A DNA stretch of 64,000 nucleotides from an uncultured Flavobacteriaceae bacterium (lineage in GTDB: Bacteria > Bacteroidota > Bacteroidia > Flavobacteriales > Flavobacteriaceae), in assembly GCA_947493535.1 (NCBI GenBank), contig CANLRK010000003.1:248001-312000 (forward strand), given 5' to 3'. The notes under the pieces were generated by a model that made no database searches, was not told where the DNA came from, and worked only from the letters and a program-made list of their open reading frames with translations. This document shows, piece by piece, positions 28,062 through 38,598 of this stretch. Each line of letters starts with the position of its first letter. The stretch's first letter is position 1. The position numbers and the translations under genes are program-made.

Positions 28062-28440
28062 ATGCTTCTATTTTTTTAAGTTTTATAGCGTTCCAACTTG
28101 TGTTTACGTTTATTTGTCGGGTGGGTTGTAACCGGTATTCTCCTAAAAAATCCCAATCAAACTCAATGTGTAAATTAGCCAGTTCTTTTTTAGTAATGCC
28201 AATAGGATAAATAATCCATAAAGTAGAAGAGTCTTGCAATCTAGGGAAAAGAGTAAGCATCTGATCCATAAAGCAACTCTTAGTTTTTACAAAAATTAAC
28301 GCACACTCTACGTAAGAGGTTTTTAATAAAGATTCTGAAAATTTACTTCCTTTAAAAACAACATCAAAGGTTGAGGGTTTGTTTAATACATAAACCTCAT
28401 CAAATTTATTGAGTTTAAATCTGTCAATTAATGTGTCCAT
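28060..28440 (-). CDS. Conserved hypothetical protein (DUF3052-like)
   Basis: MDTLIDRFKLNKFDEVYVLNKPSTFDVVFKG...LWIIYPIGITKKELANLHIEFDWDFLGEYRL; start trimmed to the internal Met. Confidence 0.65.
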   Translation of the reverse strand: MDTLIDRFKLNKFDEVYVLNKPSTFDVVFKGSKFSESLLKTSYVECALIFVKTKSCFMDQMLTLFPRLQDSSTLWIIYPIGITKKELANLHIEFDWDFLGEYRLQPTRQINVNTSWNAIKLKKIEA

Positions 28441-28585
28441 ATTATAAAGATACAAAAAAGCAATTATAACTATTATCAATTTGGCATACAGTTTGAATAT
28501 ATTTAAATGTATTGTTTATGAGGACATTAGAAGAAAATGCAATTCTAAAGATAGTATCACAATACCCCAAATCTTATTTAAAACA

Positions 28586-28622
28586 AAAACTCCCGATTTA
28601 ATTAGTTAAATCGGGAGTTTTA
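28586..28622 (-). terminator. Intrinsic terminator of htpG
   Basis: aaaactcccgattta-attag-ttaaatcgggagtttt. Confidence 0.85.
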
Positions 28623-28642
28623 CTTTTTTATTGAATTTGCAA

Positions 28643-30523
28643 TTATTTAATCATTTGGTAACTACGACTTATGAAGTTGGTTAATTCCTCACCAGTAAGT
28701 AGCCCTTGAGATAAACGTGCTAAATCTAAACTTTGTTTGATTAAAGTTTCTTTCTTTTCAGTTTCTTTTTCATTTAAGATATCGGCAACTAAGGGATGAT
28801 TTGTATTTACAATTAAGTTATACATTTCAGGGAAATTACCAAACATTCCGTTACCACCAGTTTGTTGCATTTCTTTCATACGACGCATAAATTCTGGTTG
28901 TGTTATCATGAAAGGAGTAGCGTCCGAAGACATCGCTTCTAGTTGAACGGTGTACTTTTCTTTAGGAACAACAGTTTCAAGAGCAGTTTTTAGGTTTTCT
29001 TTTTCATCGTCAGATAATTTAGAAATTTGAGTGTCATCTTTCTTGATTAAATTGTCAATATGATCACCGTCAACACGAGTAAAAGTAATGTTTTCTTTTT
29101 CAGTTTCTAGTTTCTGGATTAAATGTGATACAATAGGAGAATCTAATAAAACTACTTGGTATCCTTTATCTTCAGCAGCTTTAATATAACTGTGTTGCTC
29201 TTCTTTATTTGAGGTGTATAATACTACTGTTTTACCGTCTTTATCGGTTTGAGTATCTTTAATAGCCGCAGTTAGCTCTTCAAAAGTGAAGTATTTTCCA
29301 TCTACTGTTGGATACAAAGCAAATTTATCGGCCTTTTCAAAAAACTTAGGCTCCGATAACATACCGTATTCAATAACAATTTTAATATCGTTCCATTTTG
29401 CTTCAAATTCTTCTCTGTTGCTCTTGTATAAAGAGTTTAATTTGTCAGCTACTTTACGTGTGATGTACGATGATATTTTCTTTACATTTCCATCTGCCTG
29501 TAAATAACTTCTTGACACGTTTAACGGTATGTCCTGAGAGTCAATTACTCCACGTAACATGGTTAAAAATTCTGGAACAATACCTTCTACGTTATCGGTA
29601 ACAAATACTTGATTTTGGTACAGCTGAATTCTGTCCTTTTGCATGTTGATATCGTTGGTCATTTTTGGGAAATATAAAATTCCTGTTAAATTAAACGGAT
29701 AATCAACATTTAAATGGATGTTGAATAAAGGTTCTTCAAACTGCATTGGGTACAATTCTCTATAAAAACCTTTGTAGTCTTCATCATTCAAATCAGCAGG
29801 TTGCTTAGTCCATGCTGGATTTGGATTATTGATAATGTTATCTACTTCTTGTGTTGGTGCTGGATCGTCTTCTTTTGCACCTTCTGGTTTTGGTAGGGTT
29901 TCCGTTTTTGTGCCAAATTTGATTGGTACAGGCATAAACTTATTGTATTTAGTTAATAAGCTAGAAATTCTACCTTCTTCTAAAAACTCTAAAGAGTCTT
30001 CAGCAATGTGTAAAATAATTTCAGTACCTCTATCAGCTTTGTCATGAGCTTCTAAAGTAAATTCAGGAGATCCGTCACATGTCCAATGAGCGGCTGGCTC
30101 ATCTTTATGTGATTTGGTAATGATTTCTACTTTTTCAGCAACCATGAAAGCAGAGTAGAATCCTAATCCGAAATGCCCTATAATTCCTGCATCTTCTACT
30201 TTATCTTTGTATTGCTCTAAAAATTCATTAGCACCAGAAAAAGCTACTTGGTTAATATATTTTTCAACCTCTTCTGAAGTCATACCTAAACCTTGATCTA
30301 TAATATGAAGTTTCTTTCCTTCTTTATCAATTTTAACCTCAATAATAGGGGTTCCATACTCAGATTTAGACTCACCAATTTGAGTTAAATGTTTCAGTTT
30401 TAATGTAGCATCTGTTGCATTTGAAATTAATTCACGTAAAAATATTTCATGATCAGAATACAAGAACTTCTTAATTAAAGGAAAGATGTTTTCAACTGAT
30501 ACGTTAATATTACCTTTTGCCAT
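28643..30523 (-). CDS. htpG: Molecular chaperone HtpG (Hsp90)
   Basis: DHEIFLRELISNATDATLKLKHL, DQGLGMTSEEV, GIIGHFGLGFYSAFMVAEKV. Confidence 0.97.
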   Translation of the reverse strand: MAKGNINVSVENIFPLIKKFLYSDHEIFLRELISNATDATLKLKHLTQIGESKSEYGTPIIEVKIDKEGKKLHIIDQGLGMTSEEVEKYINQVAFSGANEFLEQYKDKVEDAGIIGHFGLGFYSAFMVAEKVEIITKSHKDEPAAHWTCDGSPEFTLEAHDKADRGTEIILHIAEDSLEFLEEGRISSLLTKYNKFMPVPIKFGTKTETLPKPEGAKEDDPAPTQEVDNIINNPNPAWTKQPADLNDEDYKGFYRELYPMQFEEPLFNIHLNVDYPFNLTGILYFPKMTNDINMQKDRIQLYQNQVFVTDNVEGIVPEFLTMLRGVIDSQDIPLNVSRSYLQADGNVKKISSYITRKVADKLNSLYKSNREEFEAKWNDIKIVIEYGMLSEPKFFEKADKFALYPTVDGKYFTFEELTAAIKDTQTDKDGKTVVLYTSNKEEQHSYIKAAEDKGYQVVLLDSPIVSHLIQKLETEKENITFTRVDGDHIDNLIKKDDTQISKLSDDEKENLKTALETVVPKEKYTVQLEAMSSDATPFMITQPEFMRRMKEMQQTGGNGMFGNFPEMYNLIVNTNHPLVADILNEKETEKKETLIKQSLDLARLSQGLLTGEELTNFISRSYQMIK

Positions 30524-30680
30524 TTTAAATATATTTTTTATTAATTATTGTCTGTTACACTAACTGACAAATAAAGTACCAAGCTTTTTTTAATGTCAAG
30601 ATGTCATAAAAATTGACTAAGGGATATGTTTTGTCCTAATGTAAGATTTATTGTATTTTGCATTATACAAATTAAGAACT

Positions 30681-31691
30681 ATGTACAATTCAAAAATAAT
30701 CGGTTTAGGAAAGTATGTTCCTGATAATGTGGTAACCAATGATGATTTATCTAAAATGATGGATACTAATGATGAGTGGATTACCGAACGCACAGGAATA
30801 AAAGAGCGAAGATGGGTAAAAGAAGGTAGTGATGATACAACGGCTACTATGGGAGTTAAAGCCGCAAAGCAAGCCATAGAAAGAGCAGGAATAACAAAAG
30901 ATGAAATTGACTTTATTATTTTCGCTACGCTAAGTCCGGATTATTATTTTCCTGGTCCTGGTGTAATGGTGCAAAAAATGTTAGATATAAAAACAGTTGG
31001 AGCACTAGATGTACGTAATCAGTGTTCAGGTTTTGTTTATGCATTATCGGTAGCAGATAATTTTATAAAAACTGGAATGTATAAAAACATCCTTGTAATA
31101 GGATCGGAATTACATTCACATGGGTTAGATAAAACTACACGAGGAAGAGGTGTTTCGGTTATTTTTGGTGATGGTGCTGGAGCAGCTGTTGTTTCCCGAG
31201 AAGAAAATAATTCAAAAGGAATTCTATCAACACATTTACATTCACAAGGAGAGCATGCCGAAGAGTTAGCTTTAATTGCACCAGGAATGGGACAACGTTG
31301 GGTAAATGATATTATTGCCGATAATGACCCGAACGATGAAAGTTATTACCCGTACATGAACGGACAGTTTGTATTTAAAAATGCTGTAGTTCGTTTTTCT
31401 GAAGTAATTATGGAAGGGTTACAACAAAATAACTTAGGGAAAGAAGCTATAGACATGCTCATACCACACCAAGCAAATTTGCGTATAGCACAGTTTATAC
31501 AAAAGAAGTTTGGACTTACTGATAACCAAGTGTTTAATAATATTCAAAAATACGGAAACACCACGGCAGCCTCTATACCTATTGCACTAACCGAAGCGTG
31601 GGAAGAAGGGAAAATAAAAGATGGAGATACCGTTGTTTTGGCAGCCTTTGGTAGTGGATTTACCTGGGGTAGTGCTATTATAAAATGGTAG
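30681..31691 (+). CDS. 3-oxoacyl-ACP synthase III family protein (FabH-like)
   Basis: SKIIGLGKYVPDNVVTNDDLSK, DEWITERTGIKERRW, NQCSGFVYAL, IPHQANLRIAQ, YGNTTAAS; start at MYNSK rather than the upstream TTG. Confidence 0.93.
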   Translation: MYNSKIIGLGKYVPDNVVTNDDLSKMMDTNDEWITERTGIKERRWVKEGSDDTTATMGVKAAKQAIERAGITKDEIDFIIFATLSPDYYFPGPGVMVQKMLDIKTVGALDVRNQCSGFVYALSVADNFIKTGMYKNILVIGSELHSHGLDKTTRGRGVSVIFGDGAGAAVVSREENNSKGILSTHLHSQGEHAEELALIAPGMGQRWVNDIIADNDPNDESYYPYMNGQFVFKNAVVRFSEVIMEGLQQNNLGKEAIDMLIPHQANLRIAQFIQKKFGLTDNQVFNNIQKYGNTTAASIPIALTEAWEEGKIKDGDTVVLAAFGSGFTWGSAIIKW

Positions 31692-31714
31692 AAATATTAG
31701 CTAGGTAAAAAGTA

Positions 31715-31749
31715 AAAAAGCTCATAGTAATTACTGTGAGCTTTTTTTA
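31715..31749 (+). terminator. Intrinsic terminator of the KAS III gene
   Basis: aaaaaagctcata-gtaattac-tgtgagctttttt. Confidence 0.75.
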
Positions 31750-31869
31750 CTTTTCAATTGATATTAGGCTAACTTACAAGCTTAAGTGACTCCATTGTAA
31801 ATCATATAAAAGGAGGAGTGTATATTGCTCTCTTATAGAAAGATGTTTTTTTAGATGAACACAAAATAT

Positions 31870-31915
31870 CACTTCAAAAAAAAATCGAGCAATGTAACTT
31901 ACATTGCTCGAACTT
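31870..31915 (-). terminator. Intrinsic terminator of the outer-membrane receptor gene
   Basis: tcgagcaatgtaa-c-ttacattgctcga with flanking A/T tracts. Confidence 0.8.
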
Positions 31916-31943
31916 TTGTAGAATATTATTTGTAAATAAGGTA

Positions 31944-34427
31944 TTACATCATACCTCCACCACCTTGTGTTTCATTATTATCACGACGCTTACGTTGTAA
32001 AGCTCTATTTTTTCCTCCACCAAAACGGTAGTTGAATCCAATATAAGCCGACTGGCTTTCCCAGTTAAACTCTCCTTCTTGACGGTAAGGTTTGCTACCT
32101 TCAAAAGCAAATTGCATACTATTAAAAATATCACTTACACGGGCGCTAATTGTTCCTTTTCCTTTTAAAACGGAATAGCTTGTTCCAGCATCAATTTTCC
32201 ACATTGGTTTTCTTTTAAATTGTAAGCCTAAACTTGCACCTCTATAAAAGCCAGATAATTGAAAACGTAACTTCTTAGTAGCTGTAAAATTATTATTGAT
32301 TCTAGTGTTGAATTCTGTATTGTCAATTTCTACAGCTTCAAATCCGCTAGGGGCTGATTCACTTGATACAATACCTTTAGTAGTTTTATAGTACAAATCC
32401 ATACTAGCGTTAGTGTTCCACCATTTAGCAAAGCGTAAGTTACCTGAAACTTCAAAACCGAAAGCATTATTGTTATCAAAGTTACTATAAGATAAAATAA
32501 GTTTGTTTTCTTCGGTAGGGTGTAGGGTAACCGAACGAGAAATTTCGTCATTAATTTGTCGGTAAAAGACCCCTGTGGTTATAGAACCTATTTTTGTTTT
32601 ACGGGTATAGTTTAATTCATATGAATTGGTAAATTGTGGCTGCAATGCAGGATTTCCTTCAGAGTCTACTGCAGGTGTACTCCATTCCCTAATTGGGTTT
32701 ACTTGCCCAATACTTGGGCGGTCAACTCTTCTAGAGTAACTTAAATTGAAAGAGTTTTTTTCATTAGCTGTATAGGTAACAAATGCAGATGGATAAATTG
32801 AAAATATTTCATCTTCAAAAGTACCTGTGGTATAGGTAAAAACACCTGGTGTATCTTCTTCATAACCATTAAATTTAGCATCTACATTATATTGCTCTAG
32901 TCTTGCACCTATTTGCGTACTCCATTTGTTCCATTGTTTGCTATAAGTTATATAACCAGAAAAAATATTTCTGTCGTATTCAAAACCACCATTTTTAAAT
33001 GTATTTGTAGATGTTAATTGGTTTTCGCTATTTTGGGTTCTACTTTCTAAACCTAATTCTAATTTGGCGGTTTCTGATAACGGACGCACATAATCTAAAT
33101 TGATTAGCACATTGTCTCGGTTGTTATCAATATCATCAATATTTCCATCAAAGGATTCGGTGGTGGTATTATCAGTAGTATTATCTTGTAAATACCTATA
33201 ATCAAAAACAGCGTAATCTGGTCTTTTTGTAGTATTGTAATTTACTTCTAACTCTAAATTTTGTCCTTCTTTACCAAAATTAACTTTATAATCTAGGTTA
33301 TACGTTTGTGAGTGTGAATCGGTATCGCTAGTATTGTTTTGAAAGGTGTCTCTGGAATTGGTGTTGTTATTGGTAAAATCTGTATCGTTGTTATCTAAAA
33401 AGTCTACATGAGTTCTTCCAAAAGAATTACTGTAAAATAGGTTTTGTGTGGTGTAAAAAGATAAAGTGTTTTTATCGTTTATGTAATAATCAATACCTGT
33501 TTTTATAAGGTGTGATGTATTGTCGTTACCAAATTTGAAATTAGATCGGTTTTGGAAATCTTGCTGGTAACTATCTTTATATCCATGATTATCACGTTGG
33601 CCTGTGTTAAAACCATAGTTACCATAAATATTTACTTTTCCTACTTTATAGTTTAATCCTAAAGCGCTATTGAATTTAGGAGTTATGGCAAAGGTTACTC
33701 CGGTATTAATATTACCGTTAAAACCCATATTGCTATTTTTATGCAATACAATATTGATAATTCCACTCATGCCTTCAGGGTTGTATTTTGCTGAAGGGTT
33801 GGTAATTAGTTCAATTTGTTTGATAGAAGCTGAAGGTATTTGTTGTAATAATTGAGATGGGTCAATATTGGTAGGTTTACCATCTACTAATACACGAACA
33901 TTTTCATTACCTCTTAAAGCTATTGCTCCTGTTTGCTGATCGACACTTACGGATTGTATATTGTTCATTATCTCAGAAGCAGTAGCTCCTGCAGAAGTTA
34001 AGTCTTTACCTATATTAATTACTTTTCGGTCAATTTTTTGTTCAATGGTAGAAGTTTCTGCTACAACAACAACTTCATCTAATTGTGCTGCATCTTCAAC
34101 TAAAGCTACGGTACCAAAATTATGTTTATTGTTTTTTCGTGTAAATGTAATTGTTCTGGAATCAGTTTTATATCCTATAAACTGTATTTCAACAGTATTT
34201 TCACCGGCAGGAATTTTTTCAACAGAAAAGTTTCCATCTTCATTGGTAATTCCTCCTGTTAAAACAGTGTTGTTTGCATCTTTTATAATAATACTTACAT
34301 AAGGTAGTGCTTCTTGAGTAGCTTGATCGATTACTCTACCTGAAATACTTCCTATTTTTGGGGTACTTTCTTGAGCAAATGTTAGTAAGGATACTAACAA
34401 AATACTGAGTTGAATTAGTTTTTTCAT
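31944..34427 (-). CDS. TonB-dependent receptor/outer membrane beta-barrel protein with carboxypeptidase-like N-terminal domain
   Basis: GRVIDQATQEALPYVSIIIKDANNTVLTGGITNEDGNF; plug domain VDQQTGAIALRGNENVRVLVDGKPTN; barrel strands; start at MKKLIQLS. Confidence 0.92.
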   Translation of the reverse strand: MKKLIQLSILLVSLLTFAQESTPKIGSISGRVIDQATQEALPYVSIIIKDANNTVLTGGITNEDGNFSVEKIPAGENTVEIQFIGYKTDSRTITFTRKNNKHNFGTVALVEDAAQLDEVVVVAETSTIEQKIDRKVINIGKDLTSAGATASEIMNNIQSVSVDQQTGAIALRGNENVRVLVDGKPTNIDPSQLLQQIPSASIKQIELITNPSAKYNPEGMSGIINIVLHKNSNMGFNGNINTGVTFAITPKFNSALGLNYKVGKVNIYGNYGFNTGQRDNHGYKDSYQQDFQNRSNFKFGNDNTSHLIKTGIDYYINDKNTLSFYTTQNLFYSNSFGRTHVDFLDNNDTDFTNNNTNSRDTFQNNTSDTDSHSQTYNLDYKVNFGKEGQNLELEVNYNTTKRPDYAVFDYRYLQDNTTDNTTTESFDGNIDDIDNNRDNVLINLDYVRPLSETAKLELGLESRTQNSENQLTSTNTFKNGGFEYDRNIFSGYITYSKQWNKWSTQIGARLEQYNVDAKFNGYEEDTPGVFTYTTGTFEDEIFSIYPSAFVTYTANEKNSFNLSYSRRVDRPSIGQVNPIREWSTPAVDSEGNPALQPQFTNSYELNYTRKTKIGSITTGVFYRQINDEISRSVTLHPTEENKLILSYSNFDNNNAFGFEVSGNLRFAKWWNTNASMDLYYKTTKGIVSSESAPSGFEAVEIDNTEFNTRINNNFTATKKLRFQLSGFYRGASLGLQFKRKPMWKIDAGTSYSVLKGKGTISARVSDIFNSMQFAFEGSKPYRQEGEFNWESQSAYIGFNYRFGGGKNRALQRKRRDNNETQGGGGMM

Positions 34428-34583
34428 AGTTCGTTTTTTGATGATTCTTGTAATGATTACCACTACAAGACGACAAAATCTTTTGTTAGTTACTTTAATG
34501 TTTTATATTAACATTATTTTAACACCTGCATGAAGTAAGTTGAATCAAGGACAATGATTCGTAATAGGGATAAAAGCAAAGAT

Positions 34584-34946
34584 ATGAAAAATAAAACATT
34601 AGTATTTGGTGCATCTTTAAAGCCAGAGCGTTACTCTAATATGGCTATTCATAAATTGGTAGCTAATTCATACAAAGCAGTAGCTTATGGTTTGCGTATG
34701 GGAGAAGTTGCAGGAGTTACAATTTCTACCGAGTTGATACACTATAATGATGTTGATACTGTTACGCTCTATATGAATCCTAAGCGGCAAGAAGCTTATT
34801 ATGAGTATATAATAAATTTGCAACCTAACAGGGTTATTTTTAATCCTGGTACCGAAAATGAAGATTTTTATGCATTATTAAAGCAGCATAATATAAATTA
34901 TGAGGTTGCTTGTACACTAGTATTATTGAATACTAAGCAATATTAG
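34584..34946 (+). CDS. CoA-binding domain protein
   Basis: KTLVFGASLKPERYSNMAI, PKRQEAYYEYIINLQPNRVIFNPGTENED. Confidence 0.85.
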   Translation: MKNKTLVFGASLKPERYSNMAIHKLVANSYKAVAYGLRMGEVAGVTISTELIHYNDVDTVTLYMNPKRQEAYYEYIINLQPNRVIFNPGTENEDFYALLKQHNINYEVACTLVLLNTKQY

Positions 34947-34950
34947 AAAA

Positions 34951-34985
34951 CAAAAAGCCTGTTTAAAGTAAACAGGCTTTTTTTA
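34951..34985. terminator. Bidirectional terminator
   Basis: aaaaagcctgttta-aag-taaacaggcttttttt. Confidence 0.85.
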
Positions 34986-35003
34986 TAAAATATTTTGTGA
35001 CTA

Positions 35004-35507
35004 TTAATGCTGATGTCCGTGTGCACCGTGCACATGACCATGTTCAACTTCCTCTGCGGTAGCGGCTCTCATTTCTAGTACTTTACCTGTGAAGTATAAG
35101 TCTTGATCGGCTAATAAATGATTTACATCTACAGTAACTGTAGTTTCATTAATAGCTAAGACTCTACCAGGAATTACATTTCCGTTTTGATCTTGTAATG
35201 GTAATACGTTACCTACAGTAACTTCAGGAATCATTTTTCCTTCGTTCATAAACATATCTTGTGCAAGTTCAATAACAGCCTCTTCTTTACGTGAACCGTA
35301 AGCGTTTTCTGACTTTATTCCGAATGAAAAAGTATCCCCTTCATTTAATGCGTTAATATTAGCCTCAAATTCAGGAATCATTTGTCCTAAACCTGATAAA
35401 AAGGCTAAAGGCGCTTTTCCTTCAGTAGTTTCAATCATTTCTCCTTCAGCAGTGTCTCTATATAAGTTATATTCAACTGCTATTGCTTTGTGTTTTATTT
35501 CACTCAT
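35004..35507 (-). CDS. FKBP-type peptidyl-prolyl isomerase, SlyD-like
   Basis: PLAFLSGLGQMIPEFEANINAL, FSFGIKSENAYG, VDVNHLLADQDLYFTGKVLEMR; His-rich tail HGHVHGAHGHQH. Confidence 0.93.
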   Translation of the reverse strand: MSEIKHKAIAVEYNLYRDTAEGEMIETTEGKAPLAFLSGLGQMIPEFEANINALNEGDTFSFGIKSENAYGSRKEEAVIELAQDMFMNEGKMIPEVTVGNVLPLQDQNGNVIPGRVLAINETTVTVDVNHLLADQDLYFTGKVLEMRAATAEEVEHGHVHGAHGHQH

Positions 35508-35523
35508 GAATATTAATTTTGGG

Positions 35524-35531
35524 CAAAAGTA
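35524..35531 (-). promoter_or_regulatory. -7 box TACTTTTG (minus strand) upstream of the SlyD-like gene
   Basis: CAAAAGTA on + strand. Confidence 0.5.
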
Positions 35532-35590
35532 CTATTTTATTATAGTTTTACTACACAATATTAGTTTTTGTTGGTTTTACGCTGGGATTC

Positions 35591-37030
35591 CTAGTTTTTT
35601 TGTTTGATAGCCAATAAGCCTAAAAAGGTTAAAAAACCATTAAGAATTAATATAAAGAAACCGAATTCAAAGCCAAACCATTTTAAACTATTAATACTTA
35701 TAATGTATGATAATACTGGAGAAAGTATTGCTATTACTGGAACCAATTTGTCTTTAATGTTCCACTCGGTAAATAGTCCAAAAGCATATAAACCTAATAA
35801 AGGCCCGTAAGTATAGCCTGCAAACTTGAATAATTTGGCAATAACGCTAACATCTTTTAAAACGTATTTGAAAATGATAATAACGGCAATGAGTACTAAA
35901 GAAATAAGTACATGAATTTTTTTTCTGATGCGTACTTGTTGTTGTATGTTGTACTTCTTTTCAATGTCTAAAATATCAATACTAAATGAAGTAGTTAATG
36001 AGGTTAAAGCACTATCAGCACTACTATAGGCAGCAGCAATTAAACCTAATAAAAAGAAAATAAAAACACCTGTTCCTAAATGGTTTTGAGCTAGCACTGC
36101 AAATAAATCATCCTTATGAGCATCAATACCGTTTTGCTGAGCATAAGTTGTTAAAAGTAAACCTAAACATAGAAAAATAAAGTTAACAATGGTAAGTACT
36201 ATGGTAAACCAAAAAATGTTTTTTTGTGCATCTTTAAGGGTTTTACAAGTAAGGTTTTTTTGCATCATGTCTTGATCTAAACCAGTCATTACTATAGCAA
36301 TAAAAGCCCCTGAAATAAATTGTTTCCAAAAGTAGTTTCCTGCTTTATAATCATCAAAAAAGAAAGTTTTTGATAAATTACTTTCTAATATAAAATTTAA
36401 TGTTGATTGACTATCAATAGCAATATTACTACTAACTATATAAATGGTAACCCCAACAGCAATTAGCATGAATAAAGTTTGTAAGGTGTCGGTCCAAACA
36501 ATAGTTTTTATTCCTGATTTAAAAGTGTATAACCATATGAGTAGTACTGTAATGGTTACAGTTTGCCAAAAAGCAATACCAAGCTCATCAAACAATATAA
36601 TTTGAAGTACATTGGCTACTAAAAAAAGCCGAAAACTAGCTCCGACGACTCTTGATATTAAAAAGAAAGAAGCACCTGTTTTATAGGAAAAATTTCCAAA
36701 GCGTCCTTCAAGGTAAGTATATATGGATGTTAGGTTTAAACGATAATAAAGCGGAAGTAACACCAAACCTATAACCGCATACCCAATAATATAGCCTAGC
36801 ACCATTTGCATATAGCTAAACTGTGAAGATTCTACCCACCCTGGAACCGATATAAAAGTAACTCCAGATAATGAAGCACCAACCATACCAAATGCAACCA
36901 CATACCAAGGAGATTGTTTGTTGCCTTTAAAAAAAGCATCGTTACCAGATTTCTTACCTGTTAAGTAAGATACCATTATCAATAAACCAAAATAGCCAGC
37001 TATTAATAAAATAATTTGTGTAGCACTCAT
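35591..37030 (-). CDS. Sodium:solute symporter family protein
   Basis: SSS-family features: FGMVGASLSGVTFISVPGWV, GLDQDMMQKNLTCKTLKDAQKN, AAYSSADSALTSLTTSFSIDI. Confidence 0.92.
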   Translation of the reverse strand: MSATQIILLIAGYFGLLIMVSYLTGKKSGNDAFFKGNKQSPWYVVAFGMVGASLSGVTFISVPGWVESSQFSYMQMVLGYIIGYAVIGLVLLPLYYRLNLTSIYTYLEGRFGNFSYKTGASFFLISRVVGASFRLFLVANVLQIILFDELGIAFWQTVTITVLLIWLYTFKSGIKTIVWTDTLQTLFMLIAVGVTIYIVSSNIAIDSQSTLNFILESNLSKTFFFDDYKAGNYFWKQFISGAFIAIVMTGLDQDMMQKNLTCKTLKDAQKNIFWFTIVLTIVNFIFLCLGLLLTTYAQQNGIDAHKDDLFAVLAQNHLGTGVFIFFLLGLIAAAYSSADSALTSLTTSFSIDILDIEKKYNIQQQVRIRKKIHVLISLVLIAVIIIFKYVLKDVSVIAKLFKFAGYTYGPLLGLYAFGLFTEWNIKDKLVPVIAILSPVLSYIISINSLKWFGFEFGFFILILNGFLTFLGLLAIKQKN

Positions 37031-37133
37031 AAAAAAATAATTCTTCTGCCAAAATACAAATTTACTTAAGCTAATATAAATATAGTGTCAAAGAATTGCT
37101 GGAAATTAATGGGTAAATTGTAATTTCGCTGTT

Positions 37134-37751
37134 ATGGAATTTTCTTCGAAACTTTTAGAAAATGCGGTTTATGAAATGTCACAATTGCCAGGCATAGGTA
37201 AACGTACGGCATTACGATTAGTATTGCATTTATTGGGCCAGCATAAAGACCAAACAGAGCGCTTGACTTTTGCATTGCAAAATATGCGTAATGAATTAAA
37301 GTATTGTAAAAACTGTCATAACATATCTGATGTAGATTTGTGTGAACTATGTGCAAACTCCTCCAGGAACGATCGTATTATTTGTGTAGTGGAAGATATA
37401 AGAGATGTAATGGCTATTGAAAGTACAGGGCAGTTTAAAGGTTTGTATCATGTGTTAGGCGGGAAAATATCACCAATTGATGGTGTTGGTCCTTCTGACT
37501 TAAAAATAGAGTCATTACTCCAAAAGGTAAATAAAGGAAAAGTAGATGAGCTTATTTTTGCATTAAGTTCAACAATGGAAGGAGATACTACAAACTTTTA
37601 TATTTTTAGAAAAATTGAAGATGCTAATATTACTGTGTCAACTATAGCAAGAGGAATAGCGGTGGGCGATGAGTTGGAATATGCTGATGAGGTTACTCTA
37701 GGGCGAAGTATTGTAAATAGAATTCCTTTTGAAGGTTCATTAAAAAGGTAG
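37134..37751 (+). CDS. recR: Recombination protein RecR
   Basis: [51 protein letters not shown]...GLYHVLGG. Confidence 0.97.
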   Translation: MEFSSKLLENAVYEMSQLPGIGKRTALRLVLHLLGQHKDQTERLTFALQNMRNELKYCKNCHNISDVDLCELCANSSRNDRIICVVEDIRDVMAIESTGQFKGLYHVLGGKISPIDGVGPSDLKIESLLQKVNKGKVDELIFALSSTMEGDTTNFYIFRKIEDANITVSTIARGIAVGDELEYADEVTLGRSIVNRIPFEGSLKR

Positions 37752-37928
37752 GTTTTACAGTACTTACGCACTACTTCTTTTGTACTAATAATTTTTAGAG
37801 TTATTCAAATAAACATATATAGTAATATTAAAGAACATGTTTAATGTAATATACTTATGGTGAATAAGTGTATTGTATAGATTAATGCAGTGCGATATAA
37901 AGCTACCTAAAATGTAGCGCAATAAAAA

Positions 37929-37966
37929 ACCCAAAATCAGGTGTTTTTATATCACTAATTTTGGGT
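37929..37966. repeat. Inverted repeat within 'aaaacccaaaatcaggtgtttttatatcac'; related to 38626-38656
   Basis: acccaaaat/attttgggt perfect 9-bp arms; shares (a)aaatcaggt[g/a]tttttat[a/c]tca with 38626-38656. Confidence 0.65.
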
Positions 37967-37988
37967 AGTTTTTACACTATATATCTTT

Positions 37989-38567
37989 TTATGGCTGCTT
38001 AGTTAGTATTAGGCTTTTAGGAATTTTAAATGGCCAAGTATCTGTATCTCTGTTAGTATACCAAGTAATTTTCCAAGATATTTGTGGAAAAGTACCAATA
38101 GATGTATTCAATAAATATTCAAGATCTAAACTTCCATATTTTTTACCTGCACCAAATGATAAATCAGTAGGTTCTCGATACGAAAGTGTCATTAAATTTA
38201 AATTTTCTAGGTAGATAGAACTACCGGAAATAACACGCTGATTAGCAACTGAGTTATCATTTAAAGTGTCATAAATAACTATTCCGTTTTCTGTATACTT
38301 AAACTTAATATATATTTCATCATGAAAATTACCTCCAGCAGGTTGGTGAAGTAATTTATGTATGGTAATAATTAATTCTTTATCATTGTCTTGGTATTTC
38401 CAGGTGCCCAAAAATTTATCCAAATCTCCATTAATATCTTTATAGTAGTAATAAGTATTATATTCTTCGTCAAATGCACCCAATTGAGGTAAGGGTAGTA
38501 TAGCTTCTTGCGCAAAAGAATTTAAACCGCTTATTAAAATTGCTAGTATAATTATAATTTTTTTTAT
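37989..38567 (-). CDS. Putative secreted DUF6705-like protein; apparent start codon ATA (38567-38565), or TTG at 38483 without signal peptide
   Basis: Frame upstream of the track ORF encodes (I)KKIIIILAILISGLNSFAQEAILPLPQ directly joined to LGAFDEEYNTYYYYKDINGDLDKFLGTW; no ATG/GTG/TTG between the in-frame TAG (38606-38604) and the TTG at 38483. Confidence 0.6.
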   Translation of the reverse strand: MKKIIIILAILISGLNSFAQEAILPLPQLGAFDEEYNTYYYYKDINGDLDKFLGTWKYQDNDKELIITIHKLLHQPAGGNFHDEIYIKFKYTENGIVIYDTLNDNSVANQRVISGSSIYLENLNLMTLSYREPTDLSFGAGKKYGSLDLEYLLNTSIGTFPQISWKITWYTNRDTDTWPFKIPKSLILTKQP

Positions 38568-38598
38568 GTGGTTTTTTATTGGGTATTGAGTTAGGCAA

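Noticed and set aside
28518-28601. 27-aa micro-ORF MRTLEENAILKIVSQYPKSYLKQKLPI between the DUF3052-like gene and htpG
   Set aside because: Overlaps the htpG terminator stem and has no convincing TAnnTTTG promoter; probably chance.
31949-32551. Short same-strand ORFs (61 and 73 aa) inside the receptor gene
   Set aside because: Out-of-frame overlaps within a continuous barrel-coding frame; no sign of a frameshift.
33670-34302. + strand ORFs opposite the TonB-dependent receptor (61 and 113 aa)
   Set aside because: Fully inside a strongly supported CDS on the other strand; no domain-like features.
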